A stretch of 64,000 bases of DNA from Achromobacter sp. HZ34 (GCF_002209485.1 NZ_NJIX01000001.1:930001-994000), one strand, 5' to 3'. Positions 44,900 through 53,779 are shown, counted from the stretch's first letter. Notes: a model not told the origin generated them from the sequence alone. A program made the numbers and translations.

Positions 44900-46444
44900 A
44901 TGAACCACCCCGACGGCCGCAACGCCCTTTGGTGGATACGTACCGACCTGCGGCTGCGCGACAACCCCGCCTTGTCCGCCGCCCTGGAAGACGGCCCCGC
45001 GCTGGCGCTGTTCATCGTGTCCGCCGCCCAATGGCAGTCGCACGGGGATGCGGCCATCAAGATCGACTTCTGGCGGCGTAACCTGCTGTCCCTGGCCGAA
45101 ACGCTGGCCGACCGCAACATCCCGCTCAAATTCCTGACCGTGGACAAGTGGTCCGAAGTGCCGCGTGCCCTGGCCGGCTTCTGCCGCGACCACGATGTCG
45201 CCACCGTGCACGCCAATGTCGAATGGGCCATCAACGAACGCCGCCGCGACTACGATGCGGGCGAGCGGCTGGCGCAAGACGAGATCGCGCTGTCGCTGCA
45301 CCAGGGCAACACCCTGCTGAAGCCGGGCAGCATCGTGACGGGCAAAGGCGAGTGCTACAAGGTATTGACGCCCTTCTCACGCGCTTGCCGCGAACGCCTG
45401 ATCAGCGCGCCACCGCAGCCGCTGCCGATGCCGCGCGCACAAAAGGACGCGCCGACGGCCGGCAAGAACGGCGGCGGCCATGGCAGCGACAAGGGAGACA
45501 GCCAGGGCAAGGGGCACGGCCACGCCATCGCCGCCGACAGCGTGCCGGACGAGGCGGCCTTCCTGGGCCGCCGCAAGGCGCCCGCCGACAGGATGCGCGA
45601 ACGGTGGCCGGCCGGCGAAGACGCGGCGCACCAGCGCCTGGACGCTTTTGCCGCCGACGATATCGGCGCCTATGAACAGGCACGGGACCGGCCCGATCAC
45701 GACGGCACCAGCCGTTTGTCGCCCTACCTGGCCGCGGGCGTCGTGTCGGCCGGCCAGTGCCTGCATCGCGCCTTGATCGCCAACCAGGGCGAGATCGACA
45801 GCGGCAAGCAGGGTGTACGCACGTGGATCACCGAACTGCTTTGGCGTGAGTTCTACCAGCATCTGCTGGCCGCCTACCCCGCCCTGTCCATGCATCAGCC
45901 CATGCGGCCGGAAACCAACGCGGTTCCCTGGCGCAATGCCGCCGGCGACCTGGAAGCCTGGCGCGCGGGCCGCACCGGTTTTCCCATCATCGACGCCGCC
46001 ATGCGGCAGATGGCCGCCATCGGCTGGATGCACAATCGCCTGCGCATGGTGGTGGCCATGTTCCTTACCAAGAATCTGCTGATCGACTGGCGCGCCGGCG
46101 AGGCCTGGTTCATGGAAAGCCTGGTCGACGGCGAACTGGGGGCCAATAACGGCGGCTGGCAATGGAGCGCCTCCACCGGGGCGGACGCCGTACCCTACTT
46201 CCGCATCTTCAATCCGGAATCGCAGTCGCGCAAATTCGATCCTCAAGGGCAGTTCCTGCGTACCTGGCTGCCTGAATTGGCCGAGCTGGATGGGCGCGCC
46301 ATCCATGCGCCCAGCAGCGCGCAACGGCGCGCCTGCGGTTATCCCGAACCGCTGTGCGACTTGAAGGAAACGCGGCTGCGCGCACTGGAGGCCTACGGCA
46401 ACTTGCGCGGGCCTGCCCGTCCGCGGGAGGAATCAGTCCGCTGA
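44900..46444 (+). CDS. phrB: deoxyribodipyrimidine photolyase (class I)
   Basis: The 514-residue flavoprotein repairs cyclobutane pyrimidine dimers using light. The N-terminal antenna domain begins WWIRTDLRLRDNPALSAAL. The FAD domain has DGTSRLSPYLAAGVVS, WITELLWREFYQH, GRTGFPIIDAAMRQM, GWMHNRLRMVVAMFLTKNLL and NNGGWQWSASTGAD. Between the domains, residues about 177-214 are a low-complexity Gly/His/Lys/Ser insert (KNGGGHGSDKGDSQGKGHGH) not usual in the family. ATG 44900 has CAGGAG upstream. Confidence 0.93.
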   Translation: MNHPDGRNALWWIRTDLRLRDNPALSAALEDGPALALFIVSAAQWQSHGDAAIKIDFWRRNLLSLAETLADRNIPLKFLTVDKWSEVPRALAGFCRDHDVATVHANVEWAINERRRDYDAGERLAQDEIALSLHQGNTLLKPGSIVTGKGECYKVLTPFSRACRERLISAPPQPLPMPRAQKDAPTAGKNGGGHGSDKGDSQGKGHGHAIAADSVPDEAAFLGRRKAPADRMRERWPAGEDAAHQRLDAFAADDIGAYEQARDRPDHDGTSRLSPYLAAGVVSAGQCLHRALIANQGEIDSGKQGVRTWITELLWREFYQHLLAAYPALSMHQPMRPETNAVPWRNAAGDLEAWRAGRTGFPIIDAAMRQMAAIGWMHNRLRMVVAMFLTKNLLIDWRAGEAWFMESLVDGELGANNGGWQWSASTGADAVPYFRIFNPESQSRKFDPQGQFLRTWLPELAELDGRAIHAPSSAQRRACGYPEPLCDLKETRLRALEAYGNLRGPARPREESVR

Positions 46445-46503
46445 CCGGGCCCGATGGATCGGCCCCATGGATCGGCACGGCGACTGCGCCGGATCACTGC
46501 GCC

Positions 46504-46839
46504 TCATGAACCGGCCTCTTTATCCAGCCGCTTGATGAACACGCTCAACTCCTTGACTACTTGTGCATCGCCGCGTTCGCGCGCGGCGGCCAGCCCCTGG
46601 TCCCATGCCGCGCGCGCACCGGCGCGGTCATCGAGCCCCAACCTGGCCTTGCCCAACCATTTCCACGCTACGGAGTACTTGGGATCGAAGGCCAGCGCCG
46701 CGCGCAGATGCTCGGACGCCGCTTCGTAGTTTTCCTGCTCCGCGTAGGTCTTGCCCAAGGTATAGCGCAGCAGCATATTGTCCTTGCCCGTTGCCAGCAT
46801 CGCCAGCAGCCGGTCCACCATTTGCGTCGCCTGCGTCAT
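46504..46839 (-). CDS. small TPR-repeat protein
   Basis: The 111-residue protein is almost entirely two to three tetratricopeptide repeats: NMLLRYTLGKTYAEQENYEAA, HLRAALAFDPKYSVAWKWLGKARLG and DRAGARAAWDQGLAAARERG. It should be a cytoplasmic scaffold or chaperone-like adaptor. No partner can be named. It is divergent from gpx with about 145 bp between. Confidence 0.8.
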   Translation of the reverse strand: MTQATQMVDRLLAMLATGKDNMLLRYTLGKTYAEQENYEAASEHLRAALAFDPKYSVAWKWLGKARLGLDDRAGARAAWDQGLAAARERGDAQVVKELSVFIKRLDKEAGS

Positions 46840-46984
46840 GTCGGTCTCCCTGTTCCGCCGGACTATACGCGCGCGCCTGGCCGCGCACCCCAGTACCTTG
46901 GTCGCGATGCAGGCTACTGGCGATGCAGGCTACTATGAACGGCGGCCGCCACCGGTGGCCGCGCCAGTAGACAGGAGCCCTGCC

Positions 46985-47470
46985 ATGACCTCGATTTTTG
47001 ATTTCTCCGCCCGCGACATCGACGGCGTCGAACGCCCCCTGCGCGATTACGCGGGCCAGGTGCTGCTGGTCGTCAACGTCGCTTCCAAGTGCGGGTTCAC
47101 GCCGCAATACACCGGCTTGCAGGAACTCTACAAAACCCATCGCGAGGCGGGCTTCAGCGTCCTCGGCTTTCCCTGCGACCAGTTCGGCCACCAGGAACCG
47201 GGCGATGAAGCGGAAATCCGCAATTTCTGCACACTGAAGTACGACGTCGATTTCCCCCTGTTCGCCAAGATCGAGGTGAATGGCGACAAGGCCCACCCGC
47301 TGTATCAATGGCTCAAGCAGGAAAAGCCGGGCTTGCTGGGCACGCAAGGGATCAAATGGAATTTCACCAAGTTCCTCGTCGGCCGCGACGGCCAGGTGAT
47401 CCGCCGCTATGCCCCTACCGACAAGCCGGAATCCCTGGCCGGTGCGGTGCAGGCAGCCTGCGCCGCGTAG
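46985..47470 (+). CDS. glutathione peroxidase / thioredoxin-type peroxidase
   Basis: The 161-residue protein has the GPx signatures VVNVASKCGFTPQYTGLQELY (catalytic Cys near 35), LGFPCDQFGHQEPG and IKWNFTKFLVGRDG. It reduces hydroperoxides. There is Cys at the active site, not selenocysteine. A GGAGCCCTGCC ribosome binding site precedes the ATG. The BtuE/Gpx family is widespread in betaproteobacteria. Confidence 0.92.
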   Translation: MTSIFDFSARDIDGVERPLRDYAGQVLLVVNVASKCGFTPQYTGLQELYKTHREAGFSVLGFPCDQFGHQEPGDEAEIRNFCTLKYDVDFPLFAKIEVNGDKAHPLYQWLKQEKPGLLGTQGIKWNFTKFLVGRDGQVIRRYAPTDKPESLAGAVQAACAA

Positions 47471-47518
47471 ATTCGCCACGGACAGGCAGGCCCGTTACTA
47501 TTCGGCCTTATGCAGGCA

Positions 47519-47560
47519 GTCTTTCGAGCAACGTCTTTCAAACGCAGTCTTTCAAGCGCA
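47519..47560 (+). repeat. three 14-bp tandem repeats
   Basis: GTCTTTCGAGCAAC, GTCTTTCAAACGCA and GTCTTTCAAGCGCA lie end to end, followed by a partial GTCTCGCAGACG. They occupy the gap between gpx and the lipoate-ligase genes and could be a regulatory or slippage-prone element. Confidence 0.75.
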
Positions 47561-47627
47561 GTCTCGCAGACGTGAGCGCAATCCTTCACATGCAATTTTT
47601 TACTATCCAGCCCGCACGGTGCAAGCA

Positions 47628-47909
47628 ATGAACGGACACGGCGAATACAAGGTTCCGGGTGGCAAGCTGGTTGTCGCCGACATTGGCGTACAGGCCGGCC
47701 GCCTCGCGCAAGTGCAGATCAGCGGTGACTTCTTCCTGGAGCCGCCCGAAGCGCTGCGCAATATCGACAAGGCGCTGGTCGGCCAGCATGCCGATGCCAG
47801 CGAAACCGAACTGGCGCTGGCAGTGGCCGCGGCCCTGCCGCCCGAAGCGGAGATGTTCGGCTTCTCGCCCGAAGCGGTAGCCATCGCGGTGCGGAGGGCC
47901 TTGGGATGA
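47628..47909 (+). CDS. lplB: lipoate-protein ligase accessory (C-terminal domain) subunit
   Basis: The 93-residue protein begins MNGHGEYKVPGGKLVVADIG and contains RLAQVQISGDFFLEPPEAL, which matches the C-terminal domain of LplA as a separate polypeptide. In bipartite ligases this small subunit (LplB in Thermoplasma) is needed for lipoate activation. Its last codons overlap the catalytic subunit by 4 bp. It should act with the next gene to attach lipoate to dehydrogenase E2 and GcvH proteins. Confidence 0.85.
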   Translation: MNGHGEYKVPGGKLVVADIGVQAGRLAQVQISGDFFLEPPEALRNIDKALVGQHADASETELALAVAAALPPEAEMFGFSPEAVAIAVRRALG

Positions 47910-48682
47910 CACGCAGCACATGGCGCGACCACGATTGGCAGTTGATCCACGAAGGACCTCGCCTGCCCTTGCAGCATATGGCCCTGGACGCCGTCCTGTG
48001 CGACGAGGTCGGCGCCGGCCGCCGCCCGCCCACGCTGCGTTTCTGGGAATGGTCCGCGGGCGCGGTGGTGATCGGCCGCTTTCAGTCCGTGCGCAATGAA
48101 GTGGATCCCGAAGGCGCGCAACGCCATCACATCGAAGTGGTACGCCGCGTCAGCGGTGGCGGCGCGATGTTCGTCGAACCCGGCAATACCATTACGTATT
48201 CCATCTACGCGCCCCTGTCGCTGGTGGAGGGCATGAGCTTCCAGGAGTCCTACGCCTTCCTCGACCAATGGACGCTGGAGGCGCTGGAGTCGGTGGGGAT
48301 CAAAGCCTGGTACCAGCCGCTCAACGACATCACGTCGGCGGCTGGCAAGATCGGCGGCGCTGCCCAGGCAAGGCGTGGACGCGCGGTGCTGCATCACGTG
48401 ACCATGGCCTACGACATCGATGCCGACAAGATGGTGCAGGTGCTGCGTATCGGCCGCGAGAAACTTTCCGACAAGGGTACGACGAGCGCGAAGAAGCGGG
48501 TCGATCCCTTGTTGACGCAGACCGGGATGCCGCGCGACCAGATCATTGCCCGCATGATCGAGGTGTTCAAGGCGCGCCATGGCCTGACGGTGGGCGCGGT
48601 CAGCGCGGACGAGCTGGCGCAGGCCGACCAGCAGGCGCGCGAGCGCTTCGGGACCGAAGCGTGGCTGCAGCAGGTGCCCTGA
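47906..48682 (+). CDS. lplA: lipoate-protein ligase, catalytic subunit
   Basis: The 258-residue protein carries the biotin/lipoate ligase fold: LRFWEWSAGAVVIGRFQSV, VVRRVSGGGAMFVEPGNTITYSI (RRxSGGGAVxH-type motif with Met-Phe instead of VF/YH) and ITSAAGKIGGAAQARRGRAVLHH (catalytic Lys in KIGG). It lacks the C-terminal accessory domain, which is supplied by the upstream gene. The 4-bp ATGA overlap suggests coupled translation. The neighbouring lipB/lipA genes are not present here. Confidence 0.9.
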   Translation: MTRSTWRDHDWQLIHEGPRLPLQHMALDAVLCDEVGAGRRPPTLRFWEWSAGAVVIGRFQSVRNEVDPEGAQRHHIEVVRRVSGGGAMFVEPGNTITYSIYAPLSLVEGMSFQESYAFLDQWTLEALESVGIKAWYQPLNDITSAAGKIGGAAQARRGRAVLHHVTMAYDIDADKMVQVLRIGREKLSDKGTTSAKKRVDPLLTQTGMPRDQIIARMIEVFKARHGLTVGAVSADELAQADQQARERFGTEAWLQQVP

Positions 48683-48847
48683 AACGTAAGTCGTGAACCA
48701 GTGTTGCAAAACATTGGCATATAGAGATTATCGTCAAAGGCAGTGCCGGGACCGCGCCAGGTGCGCGCGGTGCAGCCGGCCGATTCCGATATCATCATGC
48801 GGCGCGGCGCCAAGCCGTCGTGTTCGCGCCAACCGCAGGAATGACCG

Positions 48848-49729
48848 ATGTTGCCGCTTTTTTCTCTTCCCCTTCGTTCGCCTCCGCTTTCCCTTACTCC
48901 AGCGAGCTCGCGCTCGGCGACGCCGGCACGCCGCGGCAGGCGTGCGCTGCAGGCGGGCGGCGCCGCGCTATGCATCGCCCTGCTGGCCGCCTGCGGCAGC
49001 ACCCCGCCGGAGACCATAAGCCTGCCGTCGCAGCAAGCGGGCCCCAGCGTAGTCAAGGGCGACGTCGAGGTGAAATCGATCGAGTGGAAACGCAGCAAGC
49101 CCGGCTGCAAGGGTGACGACTGCCCGCGCATCGAGGTCGACTCGGTGGCCTTCCCCGCCATCCCGCGGCTGACGCAATTGATCGACCACGTGCTGGCCTA
49201 TATGACCGGCACCGACCAGCGCCTGCGTGGCCCCTACGAGACCCTGGACGAATATGCCGTCTGGTTCTGGAAAACGGCGCAGCCGCGCGACGCCACGTAT
49301 TTCAAGGCCAACGTGAAGGACACGGTGGGCGACATCGTCGCGGTCGAACTGCATACCCAGCAGTACTTCGCCGGCGCGGCGCACGGTATTCCGGCCACCC
49401 AATACCTGAACTGGCAGCGTAGCTCCGGCCGCGTGCTGGCGCTGGACGAGGCCATCATTCCGGGCCGTCACGACCAGTTCACCGCCGCCCTGCGCAAGGT
49501 CTACGACAAGTGGCTGGCCGGCAACGACGACGCCAAGCGCGATCCCACCGCCTATGCCCGCACTTTCCCGTTCTCCGAAAGCGACAACTTCGCGTTGACG
49601 CGCGATGGCGTGGTGGTCAAGTACGACGCCTACAGCATCGCACCGTACTCGCATGGCGAACCGGAACTGACCATACCCTACGAGGCGCTGGTGGGCGTGT
49701 TCAAGCCGGAGTTCCTGCCGAAGAAGTAG
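48848..49729 (+). CDS. DUF3298/RsiV-like lipoprotein
   Basis: The 293-residue protein has an N-terminal extension and then a lipobox LLAACGS with Cys49. The domain after residue 70 (VEVKSIEWKRSKPGC, FPAIPRLTQLIDHVLAYM, VELHTQQYFAGAAHGIPATQYLNW, LFALDEAIIPG-like, YSIAPYSHGEPELTIPYEAL) matches DUF3298, the extracellular domain of RsiV-like anti-sigma factors. Whether it binds peptidoglycan-active enzymes is unknown. A start closer to the lipobox is possible. Confidence 0.8.
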   Translation: MLPLFSLPLRSPPLSLTPASSRSATPARRGRRALQAGGAALCIALLAACGSTPPETISLPSQQAGPSVVKGDVEVKSIEWKRSKPGCKGDDCPRIEVDSVAFPAIPRLTQLIDHVLAYMTGTDQRLRGPYETLDEYAVWFWKTAQPRDATYFKANVKDTVGDIVAVELHTQQYFAGAAHGIPATQYLNWQRSSGRVLALDEAIIPGRHDQFTAALRKVYDKWLAGNDDAKRDPTAYARTFPFSESDNFALTRDGVVVKYDAYSIAPYSHGEPELTIPYEALVGVFKPEFLPKK

Positions 49730-49883
49730 TTCCTGCCGCCGAGGTGCCTGCCCGCGCGTATGCTCGGGCCGGTGCCGGTCACGCGCTGCGGCGTTACGCT
49801 GGCCGAACCCACATCGCCTGATGACAGGCCGACGGTCGAATGATCAAGCACGGTTTCCGAAAATAGGGACTGTACTTTTCATT

Positions 49884-49900
49884 TAAGAATGATTATCGTT
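49884..49900. promoter_or_regulatory. Fur-box-like sequence upstream of the DUF2239 gene
   Basis: On the reverse strand AACGATAATCATT contains GATAATCATT, ten bases identical to the core of the Fur consensus. It is about 35 bases before the GTG start of the next gene in an AT-rich stretch. One half of the 19-bp box is poorly kept. Confidence 0.3.
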
Positions 49901-49931
49901 TATGCCGTCGTCATTCTCGTCGAAGTGATCC

Positions 49932-50627
49932 GTGCCCCCGTCTGCCGCGCCCCCTTCCGCGCCTACCTTGCCGCAACCGCCCTCGTTCAGCAGCTTCGAC
50001 GGCCATCGCCGCCTTGCCAGCGGCAGCATCGAGGCCGCGGCCACCGCGTTGAAGAACGCCCTCGACGATGGCGCGGCGGGTCCCCTGCTGCTGTTCGACG
50101 ACAGTACGGGACGCACCGTGGATATCGACACGCGCGGCGACAGTACCGCGGTCATCGCGCGCCTTGCGCAGCATCCTGTGGTCGTCGCGCTGACGGCGGC
50201 GCAGGTGGCCGCGGCGGCGGCAGTCGCCCGCCACCAGGCCGACGCCGAGGCTGCCGCCCGGCCGCGCGGGCGTGGCCGGCCCAAGCTGGGCGTGGTCGCG
50301 CGTGAGATAACCTTGCTGCCCCGCCATTGGGAATGGCTGGCGACCCAGCCAGGCGGTGCGTCCATCGCGCTGCGCAAACTGGTGGAAGAAGCACGCCGGT
50401 CCGGCAAGGAAAAAGCCCGCATCCGGCAGGCGCGCGACGCGGCTTACCACTTCATGCAGGCGGTGGCCGGCGACCTGCCCGGGTTCGAGGAAGCAGCGCG
50501 TGCCCTCTTCGCCGACGACCGCGCCACGTTCACCGCCCAGATCGCCCGTTGGCCGGGCGACATCCGCGATCACGCCTTGCGCCTGGGCTTCGATGCCATC
50601 GCAGGCAGCGCGGCTGCAAAGGGCTGA
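49932..50627 (+). CDS. DUF2239 family protein
   Basis: The 231-residue protein shows the DUF2239 pattern: SFDGHRRLASGSIEAAATAL, RGRGRPKLGVVAREITLLPRHWEWLATQPGGASIALRKLVEEARR and AAYHFMQAVAGDLPGFEEAARALFA. The middle resembles a ribbon-helix-helix-like or basic DNA-contacting segment, so a regulatory role is possible. It begins at GTG 49932. Function is unknown. Confidence 0.82.
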   Translation: MPPSAAPPSAPTLPQPPSFSSFDGHRRLASGSIEAAATALKNALDDGAAGPLLLFDDSTGRTVDIDTRGDSTAVIARLAQHPVVVALTAAQVAAAAAVARHQADAEAAARPRGRGRPKLGVVAREITLLPRHWEWLATQPGGASIALRKLVEEARRSGKEKARIRQARDAAYHFMQAVAGDLPGFEEAARALFADDRATFTAQIARWPGDIRDHALRLGFDAIAGSAAAKG

Positions 50628-50699
50628 AGCGCGCGGCGACGGTACTGGTGCTGAAGCGCGCCATCGAAGCACGCACCCCTACGCACTGGCGCGCCGTCA

Positions 50700-51995
50700 T
50701 CATGCCAAGGCGCGCCAGGACCGCCCTGCGCGGAAGGACCGTTCCAGCGCCGCTGCCAGCAGGCAGATCTTCAAGGTCTGGGGCAGGATGCCATCGCCCG
50801 GAAAGCTGGGCGGGCCCAGCAGGATGGACACCTGATCGGCCAGCGCCGACCACACCACGAGGGGCCGCGGCCCGACCAGTTCGGTCACGCCCACCCACGC
50901 CCACGCGGACACCCAATCCAGCGCCCGGTACAGGACCACCAACAAGGCCAGCGGCGCGACACCGGTGGCCATCACCAGATACACGCTGTTGGCGGCCGCC
51001 CGATAGCGCGAAGCGGTCCCGGCCCAGAAGTGCCCGACGAAATTGCGCATCCACTTAGGCAGATTCTGCCAGCGGCCAAGTACGCTGTTGGCCCGGCGCG
51101 ACCACACGCCAGACGCTTCCAGCTCTTTCGCGTGCACGTCGTAGCGATAGATCAAGGCGGCCAGCGCCAGCCAGACGATGGGCAGCAAGGCGGAAAAGAA
51201 CAGCCGGCTCAGCGTATCGGTCAGGGCCGGTGGGGTATCCTCGACCGGGATGGGCAGCGCGGCGTGCGCGGTGCCTATCAGGTTGATCCCCTGGCTGATG
51301 GATCGCCACAGGTCACCGATGGAATGTCCGGCCAGCCAGCGGAAAATGCCGCCCCGCCATTCGGTGATGACGTACAGGCCGACGAACGTCCACCCCGCAT
51401 CGCATAGCACGATCAGCACGTTGAAGATCGGATGCTGGCTGCGTTGCCTGAGCATCTTGGCGCTACGCCGGATCACCCACAACAGCAGCACCGCGGCAAA
51501 CAGCCCCCAACCGCCGGACACGGTGAACAGTGAACCGCTGTACGTGTCGTCGAATGGGTTGAACTGGACCAGACCCTCGCGCGCATACTGGCGGATCGTG
51601 TCGCTGAGGAAGCCCCAGGCCGCGTAATACACGAAGAACGGCACGAGGGCCTGCGAGACAACGCCTGGAAGCTTTCTCCACTGGGGATCCGCCTGGACAG
51701 CGCTGTTCTCCCCCAGCGCCGCCTGCGACGCTTGCGTCATCGCCGGCAACGCCGGTTTCAGCGTTTCGAACATCAGCACGATGACGACCAGCTTGATTAG
51801 CACCACCAGCGTCAGCGACAGCAAGCCCGCCAGCCGGTTGTGATAACCGAGCCAGACGGCGCCCTGGACGAACAGCACGTTGAGCAAGGCGCCGGCCAAG
51901 GCGAGCGCCAGCAATTGGGGCAGGAACCTGAACCACAGGCCCAGACTGTCGGGAATGAGGCCCAGCGGCCCGGAGCGTAGGGATCGATCGCTCAT
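50700..51995 (-). CDS. polytopic membrane protein, unknown function
   Basis: The 431-residue protein has about 8 hydrophobic helices (FLPQLLALALAGALLNVLFV, LLSLTLVVLIKLVVIVLMFE, LFAAVLLLWVIRR, LFFSALLPIVWLALAALIY and others). I do not recognise a family. It is last in a five-gene minus-strand block and overlaps the gene before it by 4 bp. It may be the inner-membrane core of a complex with the three single-span proteins encoded upstream. No transport motif was found. Confidence 0.75.
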   Translation of the reverse strand: MSDRSLRSGPLGLIPDSLGLWFRFLPQLLALALAGALLNVLFVQGAVWLGYHNRLAGLLSLTLVVLIKLVVIVLMFETLKPALPAMTQASQAALGENSAVQADPQWRKLPGVVSQALVPFFVYYAAWGFLSDTIRQYAREGLVQFNPFDDTYSGSLFTVSGGWGLFAAVLLLWVIRRSAKMLRQRSQHPIFNVLIVLCDAGWTFVGLYVITEWRGGIFRWLAGHSIGDLWRSISQGINLIGTAHAALPIPVEDTPPALTDTLSRLFFSALLPIVWLALAALIYRYDVHAKELEASGVWSRRANSVLGRWQNLPKWMRNFVGHFWAGTASRYRAAANSVYLVMATGVAPLALLVVLYRALDWVSAWAWVGVTELVGPRPLVVWSALADQVSILLGPPSFPGDGILPQTLKICLLAAALERSFRAGRSWRALA

Positions 51996-52630
51996 TGTGC
52001 AGGACTCTTGGGAAACCGCAGATAGGCCGGCCGTCCATCCATGGTGCTCATGGTGACGTGCAGGTCATCGAGCACGCGGCGCGGCACCAGGTAATAGGCA
52101 TCGATGACGACCTTGCTGCCTGGCTTGGCTTGCGTCACGGCCAGGCCTTTACAGCCCGTTCCTTCGGCTTCGCCAGGGCGCGCCAGGGTGCGTCGCACCA
52201 GGCGCGGTACCGGGTCGATGTCGGTCCAGGCACGGCCGGCGAAATCGACCACGCGGATGGTGCAATCCAGCCACTGGGTGTTCGGGTGCTGGGGCTCGAC
52301 GACGAGGCGCGCCCGCAGGAACGTACGGTCCTCCGGCAAGCCCGGTTCGAATGGAATCGCCCGCAGCCCGACAAGCTCGATGCGCGCGTCGTTGTAGTTG
52401 GCACCGCCGTTGGCAGCCGCGTCGGCAGCCCCGTTGGCGGTCCCGTCGGCCGTGCCCGCGGCGGCCACGTCGATCGCCTGCAGCTCAAGCCCACGGCGCA
52501 ATTCGCGCAGGTCACGCCAGCCCACCGCGGCCATCGTGCATGGCACCAGCACCAGCAAGGCGATGGCCGAGCGCCAGCGCATCCGCCGTTCCGGCAAGGC
52601 GGCACGCGGCAGGGTCTCAAGGCTTGGCAT
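51992..52630 (-). CDS. single-span membrane protein, DUF4352-like fold suspected
   Basis: The 212-residue protein has one N-terminal membrane helix (AIALLVLVPCTMAAVGW) and a low-complexity Ala/Gly/Asn segment (GTADGTANGAADAAANGGAN, about 61-80). The periplasmic part has an immunoglobulin-like pattern with FLRARLVVEPQHPNTQWLDC and KPGSKVVIDAYYLVPRRVLDD. The pattern, a strand of the type xVxV with Asn/Thr then a late P-rich strand, recurs in the two genes upstream. It overlaps its neighbour by 14 bp upstream and 4 bp downstream. Confidence 0.7.
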   Translation of the reverse strand: MPSLETLPRAALPERRMRWRSAIALLVLVPCTMAAVGWRDLRELRRGLELQAIDVAAAGTADGTANGAADAAANGGANYNDARIELVGLRAIPFEPGLPEDRTFLRARLVVEPQHPNTQWLDCTIRVVDFAGRAWTDIDPVPRLVRRTLARPGEAEGTGCKGLAVTQAKPGSKVVIDAYYLVPRRVLDDLHVTMSTMDGRPAYLRFPKSPAQ

Positions 52631-53189
52631 GTAGTTCGTCCAGATCCAGCACGGTTGCCGGCGTTTCCAGCGCCGTGGCCGGATATGGGATACGCGCTTG
52701 CGCGGTCAGGCGCGGGTATCTGTCCTCCGATAGCAGCAACGTGCCGCCAGGCGGCGCGCCGGCTGGCAGCTCGAACACCAGCAGGTCGCGCCGCTGCAAG
52801 CCGGGCTGCAGGGTCTTCACGGGCGACAGCACGGCGTCGGCGCTGGCAACACGGCTGCTGGCCGTATAACGGCGCCCATCGGCGGTCTCCCAAACGGCGC
52901 CCTGCACGCGCGCCGTCATGCGTTCGGCCTGCGAGCGCACCGGCACCACCAGCCACACCCCGCCGCTGTCACGCGTTTCGACTTTGCCGTTGGCCTTGAA
53001 GCGCAAGGTGCGCGCAAGGCGCGGGCTGCCGGTCTCGATCACGAGATTGCCGGCAGGCACCGCCTTGGCCGGGGCGCCGGCGGCAGCGATGGGTCCTGTG
53101 ATGCGCACATAGCTCGGTGTGGTCGCGCGCAGTGCGGCGAGCGCGGCAAACATGAGAACGAGGACGGCGATTCCGGCGAGACGGCTCAT
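52617..53189 (-). CDS. single-span membrane protein, DUF4352-like fold suspected
   Basis: The 190-residue protein has a helix at the very start (LAGIAVLVLMFAALAAL). The rest has GVWLVVPVRSQAERMTARVQ and LQPGLQRRDLLVFELPAGAP, a beta-sandwich pattern like that of its neighbours. ATG 53189 overlaps the preceding stop by 4 bp. I do not recognise the protein. It probably faces the periplasm. Confidence 0.7.
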   Translation of the reverse strand: MSRLAGIAVLVLMFAALAALRATTPSYVRITGPIAAAGAPAKAVPAGNLVIETGSPRLARTLRFKANGKVETRDSGGVWLVVPVRSQAERMTARVQGAVWETADGRRYTASSRVASADAVLSPVKTLQPGLQRRDLLVFELPAGAPPGGTLLLSEDRYPRLTAQARIPYPATALETPATVLDLDELHAKP

Positions 53190-53779
53190 GTATGACCCGC
53201 GCTCTCGGTCGACGGCACGGGCAGGTCGACCACACCGACCTCGCGCGGGTTGGACCACAGGGGTTGCGCGTACAGATTGTCGACGGCCTTGTAGCGCAAG
53301 GCTTCGATCTTGAAGCGTACCGTTGCCGGCACCTGGGCATCGGCGGGAAAGCTCCACACCAATGCCATGTCTTCCGGCAAGGCGGGTTGCAGATCGGCCA
53401 GGATGGCGTGGTCACGCATCAGATAAGCCGTGGGCCTGGCATCCGCGCCCGCGATGGGCGTGTCCAGCTTGACCGCCTGCATGAAGGAATTGCTGGTCTC
53501 GGCGGTACGGTTGCTGGCCTGCAGATACAGCACGATGACCTTGCGCCCCGCAAGCCAGGCGCGGGTAGTACCAGGCACGCGGTCGCTGACATCCACCCGG
53601 TCCAGGCGCAGTGTCCACTGGCCCGCCTCGACGGGCTGGCCAACGGCGAGCGTCGGTTGCACGGGCACGGTGCGGGTTTCGAACAAGCCGATGCCCCAGC
53701 TCACCACGATGGCAGCAAGGCCGCCGATGCCGGCCGTGATGCGCGATGCCCGTTCACTCAAGGAAAACCAGCCCGCCAA
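53186..53779 (-). CDS. single-span membrane protein, DUF4352-like fold suspected
   Basis: The 197-residue protein is taken to start at TTG 53779, because AGGAG stands eight bases upstream, whereas the longer frame (TTG at 53881) has no such site. A membrane helix (ITAGIGGLAAIVVSWGIGLF) follows. The periplasmic part includes GRKVIVLYLQASNRTAETSN and LPEDMALVWSFPADAQVPAT, close to the DUF4352/telokin-like pattern. It opens the cluster of three overlapping single-span genes. Confidence 0.65.
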   Translation of the reverse strand: MAGWFSLSERASRITAGIGGLAAIVVSWGIGLFETRTVPVQPTLAVGQPVEAGQWTLRLDRVDVSDRVPGTTRAWLAGRKVIVLYLQASNRTAETSNSFMQAVKLDTPIAGADARPTAYLMRDHAILADLQPALPEDMALVWSFPADAQVPATVRFKIEALRYKAVDNLYAQPLWSNPREVGVVDLPVPSTESAGHT

